Shown piece after piece: positions 33,086-41,609 of a stretch of DNA of 49,584 nucleotides (position 1 is its first letter; every line of letters starts with the position of its first letter). Location of the stretch: the NCBI GenBank assembly GCA_017548985.1, contig JAFYYW010000012.1, positions 1-49,584 on the forward strand, in the 5' to 3' direction. Below the pieces are notes generated by a model. The model was not told where the DNA came from and made no database searches. It saw only the letters and a program-made list of their open reading frames with translations. The translations under genes and the position numbers were made by a program. The stretch is from Bacteroidales bacterium (GTDB lineage: Bacteria > Bacteroidota > Bacteroidia > Bacteroidales > UBA932).

Positions 33086-34686
33086 GACGCATCCTTATTA
33101 CCACCGCTTTGATGGCGCTTTGCGCCGTCGGCCTTTCAGGTCAGGATCTGAAATCCGGACCGTATGACCTCCCGTACAAGAACACCTATGTCAAGAATAT
33201 CTTCGTCTCGGAGAATCCCTTCCGCACGATGAAGCCTGAGACAAAGGCTCCCAAGTCTTTCAAGGAGGCCCAGAAAATCCTTCCCGCACCGGTCTGGGAG
33301 GGACATGAGAAGGAGATTGAGATGTATTGGCACGCCTGGCAGATCGCTGTCGGAAATATCCGTCAGCCGCAGGAAGGATCCGGTTTCGTGTCGCCATACC
33401 TTGATGTCGCCTACAATGGCAACATATTCATGTGGGACGACTCTTTCATGATGATGTTCGCCCGCTACGGGTACCGTTTCTTCCCATTCCAGAGGACCTT
33501 GGATAACTTTTACGCCAAGCAGCACCAAGACGGCTTTATCTGCCGTGAGATCAGGGCTGACGGCTCCGATTGCTTCGAGCGTTATGATCCGACCTCGACC
33601 GGCCCCAACCTTTTGCCTTGGGCTGAGTTGCTGTACTACAAGCAGTTTGGGGACATCGACCGTCTCCATAGGGTTTTCCCCGCCCTGGTCGCCTACGCCC
33701 AGTGGTGGAAACTTAACCGCACCTGGAAGGATGGGACCTACTGGTCCAGCGGATGGGGAACCGGGATGGACAATATGCCCAGGGTTCCTGAAGGCTACAA
33801 CCAGATATTCTCCAATGGCCACATGACTTGGCTCGACACCAACCTGCAGCAGTATCTGGTCAATGACTGCCTGATGCAGATCGGTTTCTACATCGAGCGT
33901 TGGCAGGAGATCGAGGAGATGGAGGACGAGATGAAATATCTCAAGAAATGGATAAACGAGAATATGTGGGATGAGGAGACAGGTTTCCTGTACGATGTAT
34001 ATGGAGACGGTAGCCGCAACTCCACAAAGGGTATCTCCGCTTTCTGGGCTCTCAAGACTGATGTCTTGGACAAGGATAAGCTGGATCGTATTGTGGCCCA
34101 CCTGTCGGATGAGAAAGAATTCTCGAGGGTCCACAGGGTGCCTTCTCTCTCGGCTGACCATCCGAAGTACAACCCGAAGGGCCGTTACTGGCAGGGTGGG
34201 ATCTGGCCTGGGGCCAACTATATGGTAATCAGCGGTCTTTGGGAGAGAGGATATCGCAAAGAGGCTATGGAGATCGCCTGCAACCACTACGACAATGTAT
34301 TCAAAGTCTGGCAGGACACCGGCACATTCTGGGAATATTACGCCCCGGAGGCCGTCGAACCGGGCTTCATGGCCCGCAAGGATTTTGTCGGTTGGACGGG
34401 ACTCCCTCCTATCGCCGTGTTCATCGAATATATTCTCGGCATCCAGTCGGACTACAGCGAAGGAAAGGTCGAGTGGGATGTCCACAATCTCGAGGCTCAT
34501 GGTATCGACAGATATCCGTTCGGTCCCGAGGGGGTGGTCTCCCTCAAGGCGGCCGCACGGAAGTCGTTCTCCGACAAGCCCTTGATTACAGTCACAACCA
34601 ATGTTCCCTTTGACCTCACGGTCAACTGGGGAGACGGGCAGTCCGCCACCGTCCATGTTGAAAAAAGCGGGAAGATAACACTTTAA
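33082..34686 (+). CDS. GH63-like / mannosylglycerate-hydrolase-like (alpha/alpha)6 glycosidase, secreted
   Basis: A 534-residue exported glycosidase. The signal peptide ends after VGLSGQ. The (alpha/alpha)6 barrel is marked by IFMWDDSFMMMFARYG, KQHQDGFICREI, GTYWSSGWGTGMDNMPR, GHMTWLDTNLQQYLV, GRYWQGGIWPGANYMVI and GTFWEYYAPEA, the pattern of clan GH-G (GH37/GH63) and the MGH1-like family. The Asp in GTGMDNMPR and the Glu in FWEYY are candidate catalytic residues. Known relatives act on alpha-glucosides, trehalose or mannosyl/glucosyl-glycerate. A beta-rich C-terminal cap follows (about 480-534). It overlaps the phosphatase fusion by four bases (ATGA) and precedes the ROK gene by 13 bases. 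The exact substrate is unknown. Confidence 0.85.
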   Translation: MRRILITTALMALCAVGLSGQDLKSGPYDLPYKNTYVKNIFVSENPFRTMKPETKAPKSFKEAQKILPAPVWEGHEKEIEMYWHAWQIAVGNIRQPQEGSGFVSPYLDVAYNGNIFMWDDSFMMMFARYGYRFFPFQRTLDNFYAKQHQDGFICREIRADGSDCFERYDPTSTGPNLLPWAELLYYKQFGDIDRLHRVFPALVAYAQWWKLNRTWKDGTYWSSGWGTGMDNMPRVPEGYNQIFSNGHMTWLDTNLQQYLVNDCLMQIGFYIERWQEIEEMEDEMKYLKKWINENMWDEETGFLYDVYGDGSRNSTKGISAFWALKTDVLDKDKLDRIVAHLSDEKEFSRVHRVPSLSADHPKYNPKGRYWQGGIWPGANYMVISGLWERGYRKEAMEIACNHYDNVFKVWQDTGTFWEYYAPEAVEPGFMARKDFVGWTGLPPIAVFIEYILGIQSDYSEGKVEWDVHNLEAHGIDRYPFGPEGVVSLKAAARKSFSDKPLITVTTNVPFDLTVNWGDGQSATVHVEKSGKITL

Positions 34687-34699
34687 CTGATAATATATT

Positions 34700-35527
34700 A
34701 TGAGAATAGCTATTGATCTTGGCGGCACCAATGTCCGCGTGGCCACGGTTCTTTCCGAAGGACGGTTCGGGAGGATCCTTTCCGAGCCTTCGCTGGCCTG
34801 CGGAAGCGAGCAGGAGGTCCTGGAGCAGTTGTACCGCCTGATTGATGACCTTATCACTCCGGAAGTGGACGGGATAGGCATAGGAGTCCCTTCGGTGGTG
34901 GATACCGAGCGCGGTATCGTTTATAACGTGGTAGGTATTCCTTCATGGAAGGAAGTCCACCTGAAGGACCTGCTCGAGGCGAGGTACCATATTCCCGTAG
35001 CCGTAGACAACGACTGCAACTGCTTCGCGCTGGGCGTGACCCGCTTCGGCAAGGACGGCCCGTACAAGGAAGCTTTCTGCGCCACCCTGGGTACTGGCGT
35101 CGGAGGTTCGCTCGTCGTTGACGGCCACCTTTACCGCGGCCGGAATGCCGGGGCGGGGGAGATAGGGAGCATACCCTATCTCGACAGGGATTATGAATAT
35201 TACTGCAGCAGCCGTTTCTTCGTAGGGAAGGGAACTACCGGAAAGGACACCGCGATAGCGGCGGCCGGCGGCGATCCCGAAGCCCTCGCCATTATGGAAG
35301 AATTCGGCGGACACCTGGGCCGTCTTGTCCAGATGATTATGTACGCCTACGACCCGGCGGTGATAATCCTCGGGGGGAGCATAGCCAAGGCCTTCTCCCT
35401 CTTTGAGGAACCTATGTGGCGTGTAATCAAGGAGTTCCCGTATCCGAAGAGTGTCGAGAACCTTGATCTCTTCGCCACCGACCTGGACAATCCCGGAATA
35501 CTCGGTGCCGCCCTTCTCTGCGGATAA
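34700..35527 (+). CDS. ROK family sugar kinase
   Basis: A 275-residue cytoplasmic ROK protein, expected to phosphorylate a free sugar released by the locus (glucose or mannose are the usual substrates). ATP-binding [11 protein letters not shown] (5-15), the catalytic Asp region [11 protein letters not shown] (D105), [14 protein letters not shown] and NAGAGEIGS are visible. The zinc cluster HxGCxCGxxGC of the classical ROK signature is absent: after GAGEIGS the sequence is [17 protein letters not shown]. No DNA-binding domain is present, so it is a kinase rather than an NagC-type repressor. It follows the GH63-like gene by 13 bases. Confidence 0.9.
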   Translation: MRIAIDLGGTNVRVATVLSEGRFGRILSEPSLACGSEQEVLEQLYRLIDDLITPEVDGIGIGVPSVVDTERGIVYNVVGIPSWKEVHLKDLLEARYHIPVAVDNDCNCFALGVTRFGKDGPYKEAFCATLGTGVGGSLVVDGHLYRGRNAGAGEIGSIPYLDRDYEYYCSSRFFVGKGTTGKDTAIAAAGGDPEALAIMEEFGGHLGRLVQMIMYAYDPAVIILGGSIAKAFSLFEEPMWRVIKEFPYPKSVENLDLFATDLDNPGILGAALLCG

Positions 35528-35549
35528 ATCTAAACCCGTCCGCGGACTG

Positions 35550-35592
35550 TCATTCTGAACGAAGTGAAGAATCTAGTCGAAGTGAAGAATCT
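35550..35592. repeat. Tandem 15-base repeat of a dispersed-type element
   Basis: The motif CGAAGTGAAGAATCT occurs twice (35560-35574 and 35578-35592), preceded by TCATTCTGAA. The wording is that of the short intergenic repeats scattered in many Bacteroidota genomes. It lies in the 77-base gap between the ROK kinase and the EEP-GDPD gene. Confidence 0.6.
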
Positions 35593-35604
35593 AACAATCG
35601 CAAT

Positions 35605-37329
35605 ATGAAACGAATCCTCTTTCTAGCTTTACTGCCTTTTATGGCTTTTTCCTGCAAGAATGACAAGGCTGCCGATACCCTGCCGGTGATGTCCTTCAAT
35701 GTCCGTTACGGCACCGCCAATGACGGGGACAACGTTTGGGAGAACCGCCGTGACGCCGCCTGCGCCATGATCCTCGACCAGAGGCCCGCCGTGTTCGGCG
35801 TACAGGAAGCACTTGATTTCCAATTGGATTACTTCGTGGAGCATTGCCCCGGCTACAAGTGCGTCGGTGTCGGCAGGGAAGACGGAGTCAGCGACGGCGA
35901 GCATATGTCCGTCTTCTATGACACGGAACGGATCGAGTTGCTCGAGTGGGGAACCTACTGGCTCTCCGAGACTCCGTTCAAGCCATCTTTGGGATGGGAC
36001 GCGGCCTGCCGCCGCACGGCCACCTGGACCCTTCTTAAGGACAAGGCGGCGGGGCGGAATTTCTATTTCGTCAACACACACCTCGACCATGTGGGCAAGG
36101 AAGCCCGCAAGAACGGCCTCCTTCTCCTTGTGGACCGCATCGGGGCCATGAATCCCGAAGGCTATCCCATGATCCTAACCGGAGACATGAACGTCTATCC
36201 CGACGATCCCTGCCTGAACGAACTCCGCAAATTGATGTCGGATTCCCGCCAGACGGCTTCCGAGACGGACAACGAGGTCACATGGCACAACTGGGGAAAG
36301 ATTACGAGCGACAAGCCGATCGACTATGTATTCTATTCCGGTTTCGAAGGCTGCGACAAGTTCGAGGTCATCCGTCAGGATTATCCGGGCGCTCCTTTCG
36401 TCTCCGACCATTATCCTGTCAAGGCCACGCTGCGCTACGCTGCGGCTCCTGAGGAGAAGAAGGTCGAGCCGGTGGCTGAGGCCCCCAAGTATGTGGTTGA
36501 CGTAGAAGCCCACAGGGGCGGAATGGGGCTTTATCCCGAGGAATCCCTTCCGGCGATGCTCAATTCCGTCAAACTGGGCGTCAACACCCTGGAGATGGAT
36601 CTCTGCGTCACGAAGGACAAGAAGGTTATTCTTTCTCACGACAAGTATTTCCATCCCCGTTACTCCACCCGTCCGGACGGCACTCCGGTCCTGGAGGGCG
36701 ATCCAAGGACTTATCTTTACCATCTGCCCTACAGCGAGGTGGCCAAATGGGATGTGGGTATGAAATATAACCCCGGCTGGCCAGAGAAGCATTGTATGCC
36801 CCTGTGCAAGCCGGTCGCTTCCGAGGTGATAGCCGCCGTGGAGGCCTGGACAAAAGAGAACGGCCACTATCCGATGCGTTACGACATAGAGATCAAGAGC
36901 GACCCCGATTATGACGGAGGGATTGAAGGTACGGATTGGCCTGAATATCATGAATTCACAGACCTTTGCATGGCGATGCTGGATTCCCTCGGTCTCGGCG
37001 ACCGCCTGATGATACAGTGCTTCGACGAAAGGGCCCTGAATTATATCAACGAGAAGTATCCCGGCCACATCCTGGCATTCCTCGTTGAGGGATGGGAGAC
37101 TGATTTCGACCAGTACATGAGCCTTCTGGACTTCACTCCGCAGTGGCTCAGCGCCCCGCACGAGAATGTTGACAAAGCTCTTGTGGATAAGGCTCATGCC
37201 AAGGGTATGAAGGTTAACACCTGGACTGTTGACGATCCGGATGAGATGAGGCGCCTTATCGCCGCCGGAGTCGACGCCATCATCTCGAACTACCCGGACC
37301 GCCTTCTTAAGGTCGTAAAGGAATATTGA
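35605..37329 (+). CDS. Fused endonuclease/exonuclease/phosphatase (EEP) and GDPD lipoprotein
   Basis: A 574-residue lipoprotein (lipobox FSC, C17) with two phosphodiester-cleaving domains. The EEP domain (about 27-285) shows VMSFNVRYG (N32), GVQEAL (E68), VNTHLDHVG (H159, D161), LTGDMNV (D194, N196), PIDYVFY (D240) and SDHYPV (D268, H269). The GDPD domain (about 297-574) has [15 protein letters not shown] (H303, R304), [18 protein letters not shown] (E330, D332, H345) and [11 protein letters not shown] members cleave nucleic acids, sphingomyelin or inositol phosphates; GDPD members release glycerol phosphate from deacylated lipids or teichoic acids. It lies 77 bases after the ROK gene and ends three bases from the convergent integrase gene. 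It is the second GDPD-type fusion of the locus. Confidence 0.9.
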   Translation: MKRILFLALLPFMAFSCKNDKAADTLPVMSFNVRYGTANDGDNVWENRRDAACAMILDQRPAVFGVQEALDFQLDYFVEHCPGYKCVGVGREDGVSDGEHMSVFYDTERIELLEWGTYWLSETPFKPSLGWDAACRRTATWTLLKDKAAGRNFYFVNTHLDHVGKEARKNGLLLLVDRIGAMNPEGYPMILTGDMNVYPDDPCLNELRKLMSDSRQTASETDNEVTWHNWGKITSDKPIDYVFYSGFEGCDKFEVIRQDYPGAPFVSDHYPVKATLRYAAAPEEKKVEPVAEAPKYVVDVEAHRGGMGLYPEESLPAMLNSVKLGVNTLEMDLCVTKDKKVILSHDKYFHPRYSTRPDGTPVLEGDPRTYLYHLPYSEVAKWDVGMKYNPGWPEKHCMPLCKPVASEVIAAVEAWTKENGHYPMRYDIEIKSDPDYDGGIEGTDWPEYHEFTDLCMAMLDSLGLGDRLMIQCFDERALNYINEKYPGHILAFLVEGWETDFDQYMSLLDFTPQWLSAPHENVDKALVDKAHAKGMKVNTWTVDDPDEMRRLIAAGVDAIISNYPDRLLKVVKEY

Positions 37330-37332
37330 CCG

Positions 37333-38253
37333 TCAGATATTTTTGACCATCCTCTCGACAACCCTTCTCTTCTGGTCCATGTCGGGATGGACGTATATAT
37401 TCAGGGTCGTGGAGACATCAGAGTGACCGAGAATTGAACTCAGTGTCTTGAAGTCGCACCGGCTCTCGATGCATCTTGTGGCAAAGGTATGGCGGAGACC
37501 GTGGACCTTGCAGGCAGAAATTTCCAACAATCGGCAAACTCTCTTGAATTGGTTCCTGACATTCTGGGGATCAGCCGGGAACCTATTGCCAGTCAATAGA
37601 TAAGGATCGCCTTCTCCCTTGGGGCAACCTTCTTCTATCGAGCGGACAAGCCTCGCCGCGACCGGCACATCCCTCCAGGAATCCGCTGTCTTTGGAGGAC
37701 CGATCGCGAGAATTGATTTCTTGGGGATCTGATCCACCAGATAGATCCGATGCACCGCCCTGCGAACATGGAGTATCTTCTCCTTTTTATCGAAATCGCT
37801 CCAACGCAGGGCGCAAACCTCCCCGATCCGTAGGCCACAATAAGCGCAAATAAGCAGGCCGACGTTGTATGGTGCGGGGTGGTTATGCAGCCATGACAAA
37901 AGGTGTTTCTCATTTTTAAGCGTGAGTACCTGGGGGTTTATCTTCCTCTGGTGTGGCGGCGTTTTTATCCTGTACACCTTCGGTTCCATCCATCCCTCGT
38001 CCTCGCAGAAACGGATGATCATCTTCAGGACGAGAATGATGGCCTTGACGGAATTGAAGCTCAATCCGTCTTTGAATTTGCTGTCAACCAGTGCCTGGAA
38101 TGACTCCGGAGTCACATCTTCCAGTCGCTTGAACTGGGGGAGAAGATGCGCCCGGATAATCAACGAGTAGGCGGCGAGACTTTTGTCTTTGATATAACCC
38201 GCCTTGCCAGATTCCCATCGGAGACTGGCATCTTCGAAACTCTTGACGTTCAT
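37333..38253 (-). CDS. Complete tyrosine integrase inside the mannan-type locus
   Basis: A 306-residue full-length tyrosine recombinase. An N-terminal core-binding (SAM-like) domain covers about 5-100 (LAAYSLIIRAHLLPQFKRL). The catalytic residues are all visible: R in YCGLRIGEVCAL, K in GPPKTADSWRDVPV, H and R in KVHGLRHTFAT, H in SSILGHSDVSTTLNIYV, and Y in the same segment (LNIYVHP). It is on the minus strand, convergent with the EEP-GDPD gene (3-base gap) and divergent from susC, whose promoter lies in the 203-base gap to the right. No terminator hairpin was seen between it and the EEP-GDPD gene. Its codon use looks like the surrounding genes. It may serve local DNA inversion or be a remnant of the element that delivered the locus. 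Confidence 0.93.
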   Translation of the reverse strand: MNVKSFEDASLRWESGKAGYIKDKSLAAYSLIIRAHLLPQFKRLEDVTPESFQALVDSKFKDGLSFNSVKAIILVLKMIIRFCEDEGWMEPKVYRIKTPPHQRKINPQVLTLKNEKHLLSWLHNHPAPYNVGLLICAYCGLRIGEVCALRWSDFDKKEKILHVRRAVHRIYLVDQIPKKSILAIGPPKTADSWRDVPVAARLVRSIEEGCPKGEGDPYLLTGNRFPADPQNVRNQFKRVCRLLEISACKVHGLRHTFATRCIESRCDFKTLSSILGHSDVSTTLNIYVHPDMDQKRRVVERMVKNI

Positions 38254-38367
38254 TTTTTAGACTAATTAGGTTTGTATTTGGTTTGTTGTGTGTGGGTACG
38301 TTTTAATATTTGCGTGATTTGCGTCCTCTAATGCGCAAAAATTCATCTTCCTAAAGAACACTTTTTA

Positions 38368-38375
38368 TATTTTTG
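38368..38375 (+). promoter_or_regulatory. -7 promoter box for susC
   Basis: TATTTTTG, an exact TAnnTTTG match. A transcription start near 38382 gives a leader of about 75 bases that begins with the palindrome 38383-38404. No clear -33 element was seen, which suggests an activator is required. Confidence 0.5.
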
Positions 38376-38382
38376 TATACAA

Positions 38383-38404
38383 TTGTGCCGACTTGTCGGT
38401 ACAA
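38383..38404 (+). promoter_or_regulatory. 22-base palindrome at the expected 5' end of the susC transcript
   Basis: Arms 38383-38392 (TTGTGCCGAC) and 38395-38404 (GTCGGTACAA) pair over 10 positions (one G-T), with a 2-base centre. It begins eight bases after the -7 box. It can be a dimeric regulator's operator or a 5' mRNA stem that protects or regulates the transcript. Confidence 0.5.
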
Positions 38405-38456
38405 AACGCATATTTAGAAAACACTATTATTCACCAAACCAATTAATTATTTAAAA

Positions 38457-41400
38457 ATGTTTTCCAAGAAGCTATTCTGCGTTGTTGCTTTGCTGATCGG
38501 CATGGCAGCTAGCTTTGGCGCTTATGCCCAAAGCCTGACAGTACGCGGAACCGTTAAGGATGCGTCCGGCCCAGTAGTTGGAGCCGTGGTGCTCAGTGGC
38601 GGAGCCAATGCTGTCACGGATGTTAATGGTAACTATTCAATTACCGTACCATCGAACGCCGTCCTGGAAGTCTCCTGCCTTGGTTACGCCACTCAAAATG
38701 TGAACGTTAACGGCAGGTCTGTCATCGACATAATCCTTCAGGAGGATGTCGAGATGCTCCAGGAGGCCGTCGCCCTCGGTTACGGTGCCCAGACCAAGAA
38801 GAAGGACCTGTCCGCTTCCGTGGGTGTCGTAAGCAACCCTGAGAAACTGGCAAGCCGTCCTGTTACCTCAACTACCGGTATGCTCCAGGGCCAGATCCCA
38901 GGAGTGGTCGTTTCCTATTCCAACGGTTCGCCTACCAGCGGCCCTGGCATCCTCATCCGTGGACAAGGTTCCCGTAACGGTGACTCCGTCCTGTGGGTTG
39001 TCGATGGTGTCCCTGGTGGCCCTATCACCTCAATGAACGATGTTGAGAGCATTGTCGTCCTGAAGGACGCCGCTTCCGCCGCTGTCTACGGTGCTACTTC
39101 CGGTGCCGGTGGTGTTATCATCGTCACTACCAAGAAGGCTAAGAAGGGTATCCATGTGGAGTACAACCTCCTGACCGGTATCCGTCACGCCGGTAACCTC
39201 CCTGAGCCTCTGACTGCACAGGAAGAGATTGAGATGAAGAAGCTCTCTTATGCCAATGCCAACCTGACCCTGCCTGCCGGTTGGGATCCCGCGGTGAACC
39301 CTTGGATCGCCGAGCAGCGCACCAACTGGATGGACGAGATCTACCGTGATCCTCTCTACCAGCGTCACGATGTGGTTCTCAACTATGGTACTGACCAGTT
39401 GAAGAGCCGTCTCAGCTTCACCTACAGCGATAACCCTGGAGTCCTCGTCGGAACATTCTCCAATGGCGTCGGTGTCCGTTACAACGGTGAGTACCAGGTT
39501 AACAAGTGGATCAAGCTCACAGAGAACCTCCACTTCAATACCGGTAACAGCCGCGGAACTGACACTAGTTCCAGCCACACCGGAACTATCCTTTCCGCTC
39601 TCTATATGCCGCCGTCCGCTGAGGCTTACGCAACCTCCGGTCCCTATGCCGGCATTTTCGGAGGTTCCACCACTGAGGATCCTGAATACATCGCCAAATA
39701 CGGCAACTGGGCCGGTCTGCACGGTGACGTGGTCAACCCGCTCCGTCTTTTGCTTGCCTCCACCCAGTACAACCACAATATGAATGTCTGGACGACCACA
39801 GGCCTCGAGATAGCCAACATCGTCAAAGGCCTGAAGTTCATCGACCAGTTCTCTTACAACATGGGATCCGGTTATGGCAAGTCCTTCAATCCCCGTCGTC
39901 CTGAGGTTGGTAAGCGTGAGATGACAAACAGCGCTTCCGAGTCAGCCTCCACCTCCAACTCTTGGAGAAACGAGTCCACCCTCACCTATGACCGTACATT
40001 CGGCAAGCACACTGTGGGTGCCCTCGGCGCTGTCACTTTCAACAAACAGTGGGGAAGAGGTATGAGCATCAGTTCCGGTAACTACGACATCGAGAACGAG
40101 TCCATGCAGTACCTGGCCTTCTCCGATCCCGCCAACCTGAGCGTCAGCGACTATTTTAGCGGTCCCGACGCCAACATCGCTTTCGTGGCGAGAGGTTCTT
40201 ACAGTTTTGATGACCGTTACTTCGTCACCGCTTCCTGGCGTCGTGACTATGCGGGTCGTCTTCCTGCCGGACACAATTACGGCGACTTCCCGGCTGTGAC
40301 GGGCGCTTGGAAGATCTCCAGCGAGCCTTTCTTCCCGAAGAACAGCGATATCACCCTCTTTAAGATCAGGGCTTCCTGGGGCCGCGTCGGTAACCTTGGA
40401 TCAATCGGCTGGAACTACAAGTCCCCGGCTCTCTCCGACCAGGGTGACCACGATGATGGTTCCATCGCCGGTCGTGAGAATCGTCGCAAGCAGGGAACCA
40501 CCTGGGCACTTACCACCGCTCTCAACCAGGAACTGACCTGGGAGACCTCGGAGACCCTCGACGGCGGTATCGATATCGATATGTTCAACGACCGTCTCTC
40601 AATGTCCTTGGACCTCTACAACAAGAGGACATTCAACCTGATCCAGGACCAGCCAATGGGATGGCCTGTCACTATCGGTATCAACCCCAAGAAGGTTAAC
40701 CTCGGTGAGATCAACAACCGTGGTATCGAGTTCATCGCCACTTGGAGGGACAAGATCTCTAAGGACTTCAACTACTATGTGAGCGGTAACTTCGCTTACA
40801 ACAGGAACAGGGTTATCTCAACCGGTATCACCGACGATGAGGGTAACGCCGCTCCTTGGGTTGGTGGTGGCGGCTATGGTCTTGTGACTACCGCCATCTA
40901 TCGTTCCGAGGAAGGTCAGCCTTTGAATTCCTTCTATATGATTCCTTGGGATGGAATATTCCAGAGCGAGGAGGATATCTATGACCACCAGAAGAATGGC
41001 AAACTGATCCAGCCTGCCGCCCGCCCCGGAGACCTCCGTTTCGTGGATGTCAACGATGATGGAAAGATCGATGTCAACGACCGCCAGTATCTCGGCAATC
41101 CTACCCCTCCGTACACCTTCGCCCTTTCCGGCGGATTCAACTGGAAGAACTTCAACTTCGACATGATGCTCCAGGGTGTCGCTGGCAATAAGATCGCTTA
41201 TATGGCCAAGCAGTTGATCCTCACTGATGTCGAGGGAACATTCTCCCGCAGCCGCGATATCCTTGATGCTTGGAGCCCGACCAACCGCGCTTCCAATATT
41301 CCTGTCATTTCCAACAACGACCCCAACCAGAATATGGCCACGCCTTCATCCTGGTATCTTGAGGACGGCTCTTATCTCCGTATCAAGAACGTCACTGTCG

Positions 41401-41597
41401 GATATGACCTGACCAAGGCTCTGCAGAGACTTCCTCACTTCGCTGAGAGGAACTCTTCTTGCAACATCTACTTCACCGCTGAGAACCTCCTCACCTTCAC
41501 AAAGTACTCTGGAATGGATCCTGAGGTTGGCGGTTACGACACTCTCACCTATCCGGTTTCCAAGGTTTTCGCCTTCGGTCTTAAACTCAACTACTAA
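38457..41597 (+). CDS. SusC/RagA-type TonB-dependent outer-membrane receptor
   Basis: A 1046-residue TonB-dependent importer of oligosaccharides. After the signal peptide (CVVALLIGMAASFGAYAQ) comes a CarboxypepD_reg-like domain (about 26-100; VRGTVKDASGPVVGAVVLSGG, TDVNGNYSI), a TonB-box-like stretch and plug domain (VALGYGAQTKKKDLSASVGVV, PGVVVSYSNGSPTSGPGILIRGQGS, LWVVDGVPGG, IVVLKDAASAAVYGATSGAGGVIIVTTKK), and a 22-stranded barrel to the C-terminal aromatic strand ending KVFAFGLKLNY. It carries substrate delivered by the adjacent SusD. It is followed after 12 bases by susD. Its promoter is at about 38368. An integrase gene lies upstream on the opposite strand. Confidence 0.97.
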   Translation: MFSKKLFCVVALLIGMAASFGAYAQSLTVRGTVKDASGPVVGAVVLSGGANAVTDVNGNYSITVPSNAVLEVSCLGYATQNVNVNGRSVIDIILQEDVEMLQEAVALGYGAQTKKKDLSASVGVVSNPEKLASRPVTSTTGMLQGQIPGVVVSYSNGSPTSGPGILIRGQGSRNGDSVLWVVDGVPGGPITSMNDVESIVVLKDAASAAVYGATSGAGGVIIVTTKKAKKGIHVEYNLLTGIRHAGNLPEPLTAQEEIEMKKLSYANANLTLPAGWDPAVNPWIAEQRTNWMDEIYRDPLYQRHDVVLNYGTDQLKSRLSFTYSDNPGVLVGTFSNGVGVRYNGEYQVNKWIKLTENLHFNTGNSRGTDTSSSHTGTILSALYMPPSAEAYATSGPYAGIFGGSTTEDPEYIAKYGNWAGLHGDVVNPLRLLLASTQYNHNMNVWTTTGLEIANIVKGLKFIDQFSYNMGSGYGKSFNPRRPEVGKREMTNSASESASTSNSWRNESTLTYDRTFGKHTVGALGAVTFNKQWGRGMSISSGNYDIENESMQYLAFSDPANLSVSDYFSGPDANIAFVARGSYSFDDRYFVTASWRRDYAGRLPAGHNYGDFPAVTGAWKISSEPFFPKNSDITLFKIRASWGRVGNLGSIGWNYKSPALSDQGDHDDGSIAGRENRRKQGTTWALTTALNQELTWETSETLDGGIDIDMFNDRLSMSLDLYNKRTFNLIQDQPMGWPVTIGINPKKVNLGEINNRGIEFIATWRDKISKDFNYYVSGNFAYNRNRVISTGITDDEGNAAPWVGGGGYGLVTTAIYRSEEGQPLNSFYMIPWDGIFQSEEDIYDHQKNGKLIQPAARPGDLRFVDVNDDGKIDVNDRQYLGNPTPPYTFALSGGFNWKNFNFDMMLQGVAGNKIAYMAKQLILTDVEGTFSRSRDILDAWSPTNRASNIPVISNNDPNQNMATPSSWYLEDGSYLRIKNVTVGYDLTKALQRLPHFAERNSSCNIYFTAENLLTFTKYSGMDPEVGGYDTLTYPVSKVFAFGLKLNY

Positions 41598-41609
41598 TAA
41601 GACGTGAAT

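Noticed and set aside
33136..34881. 581-codon minus-strand open frame
   Set aside because: It is antisense to the GH63-like gene and has no signal peptide or family motif; a mirror of biased codon use.
36175..37197. 340-codon minus-strand open frame
   Set aside because: Antisense to the EEP-GDPD gene; it would need an overlapping gene with no motif or promoter.
38254..38456. Invertible-promoter hypothesis for susC
   Set aside because: I looked for paired inverted repeats flanking the promoter. I found only the local palindrome at 38383-38404 and a 6-base TTTGCG/CGCAAA pair, too short and too close to support inversion of the promoter by themselves.
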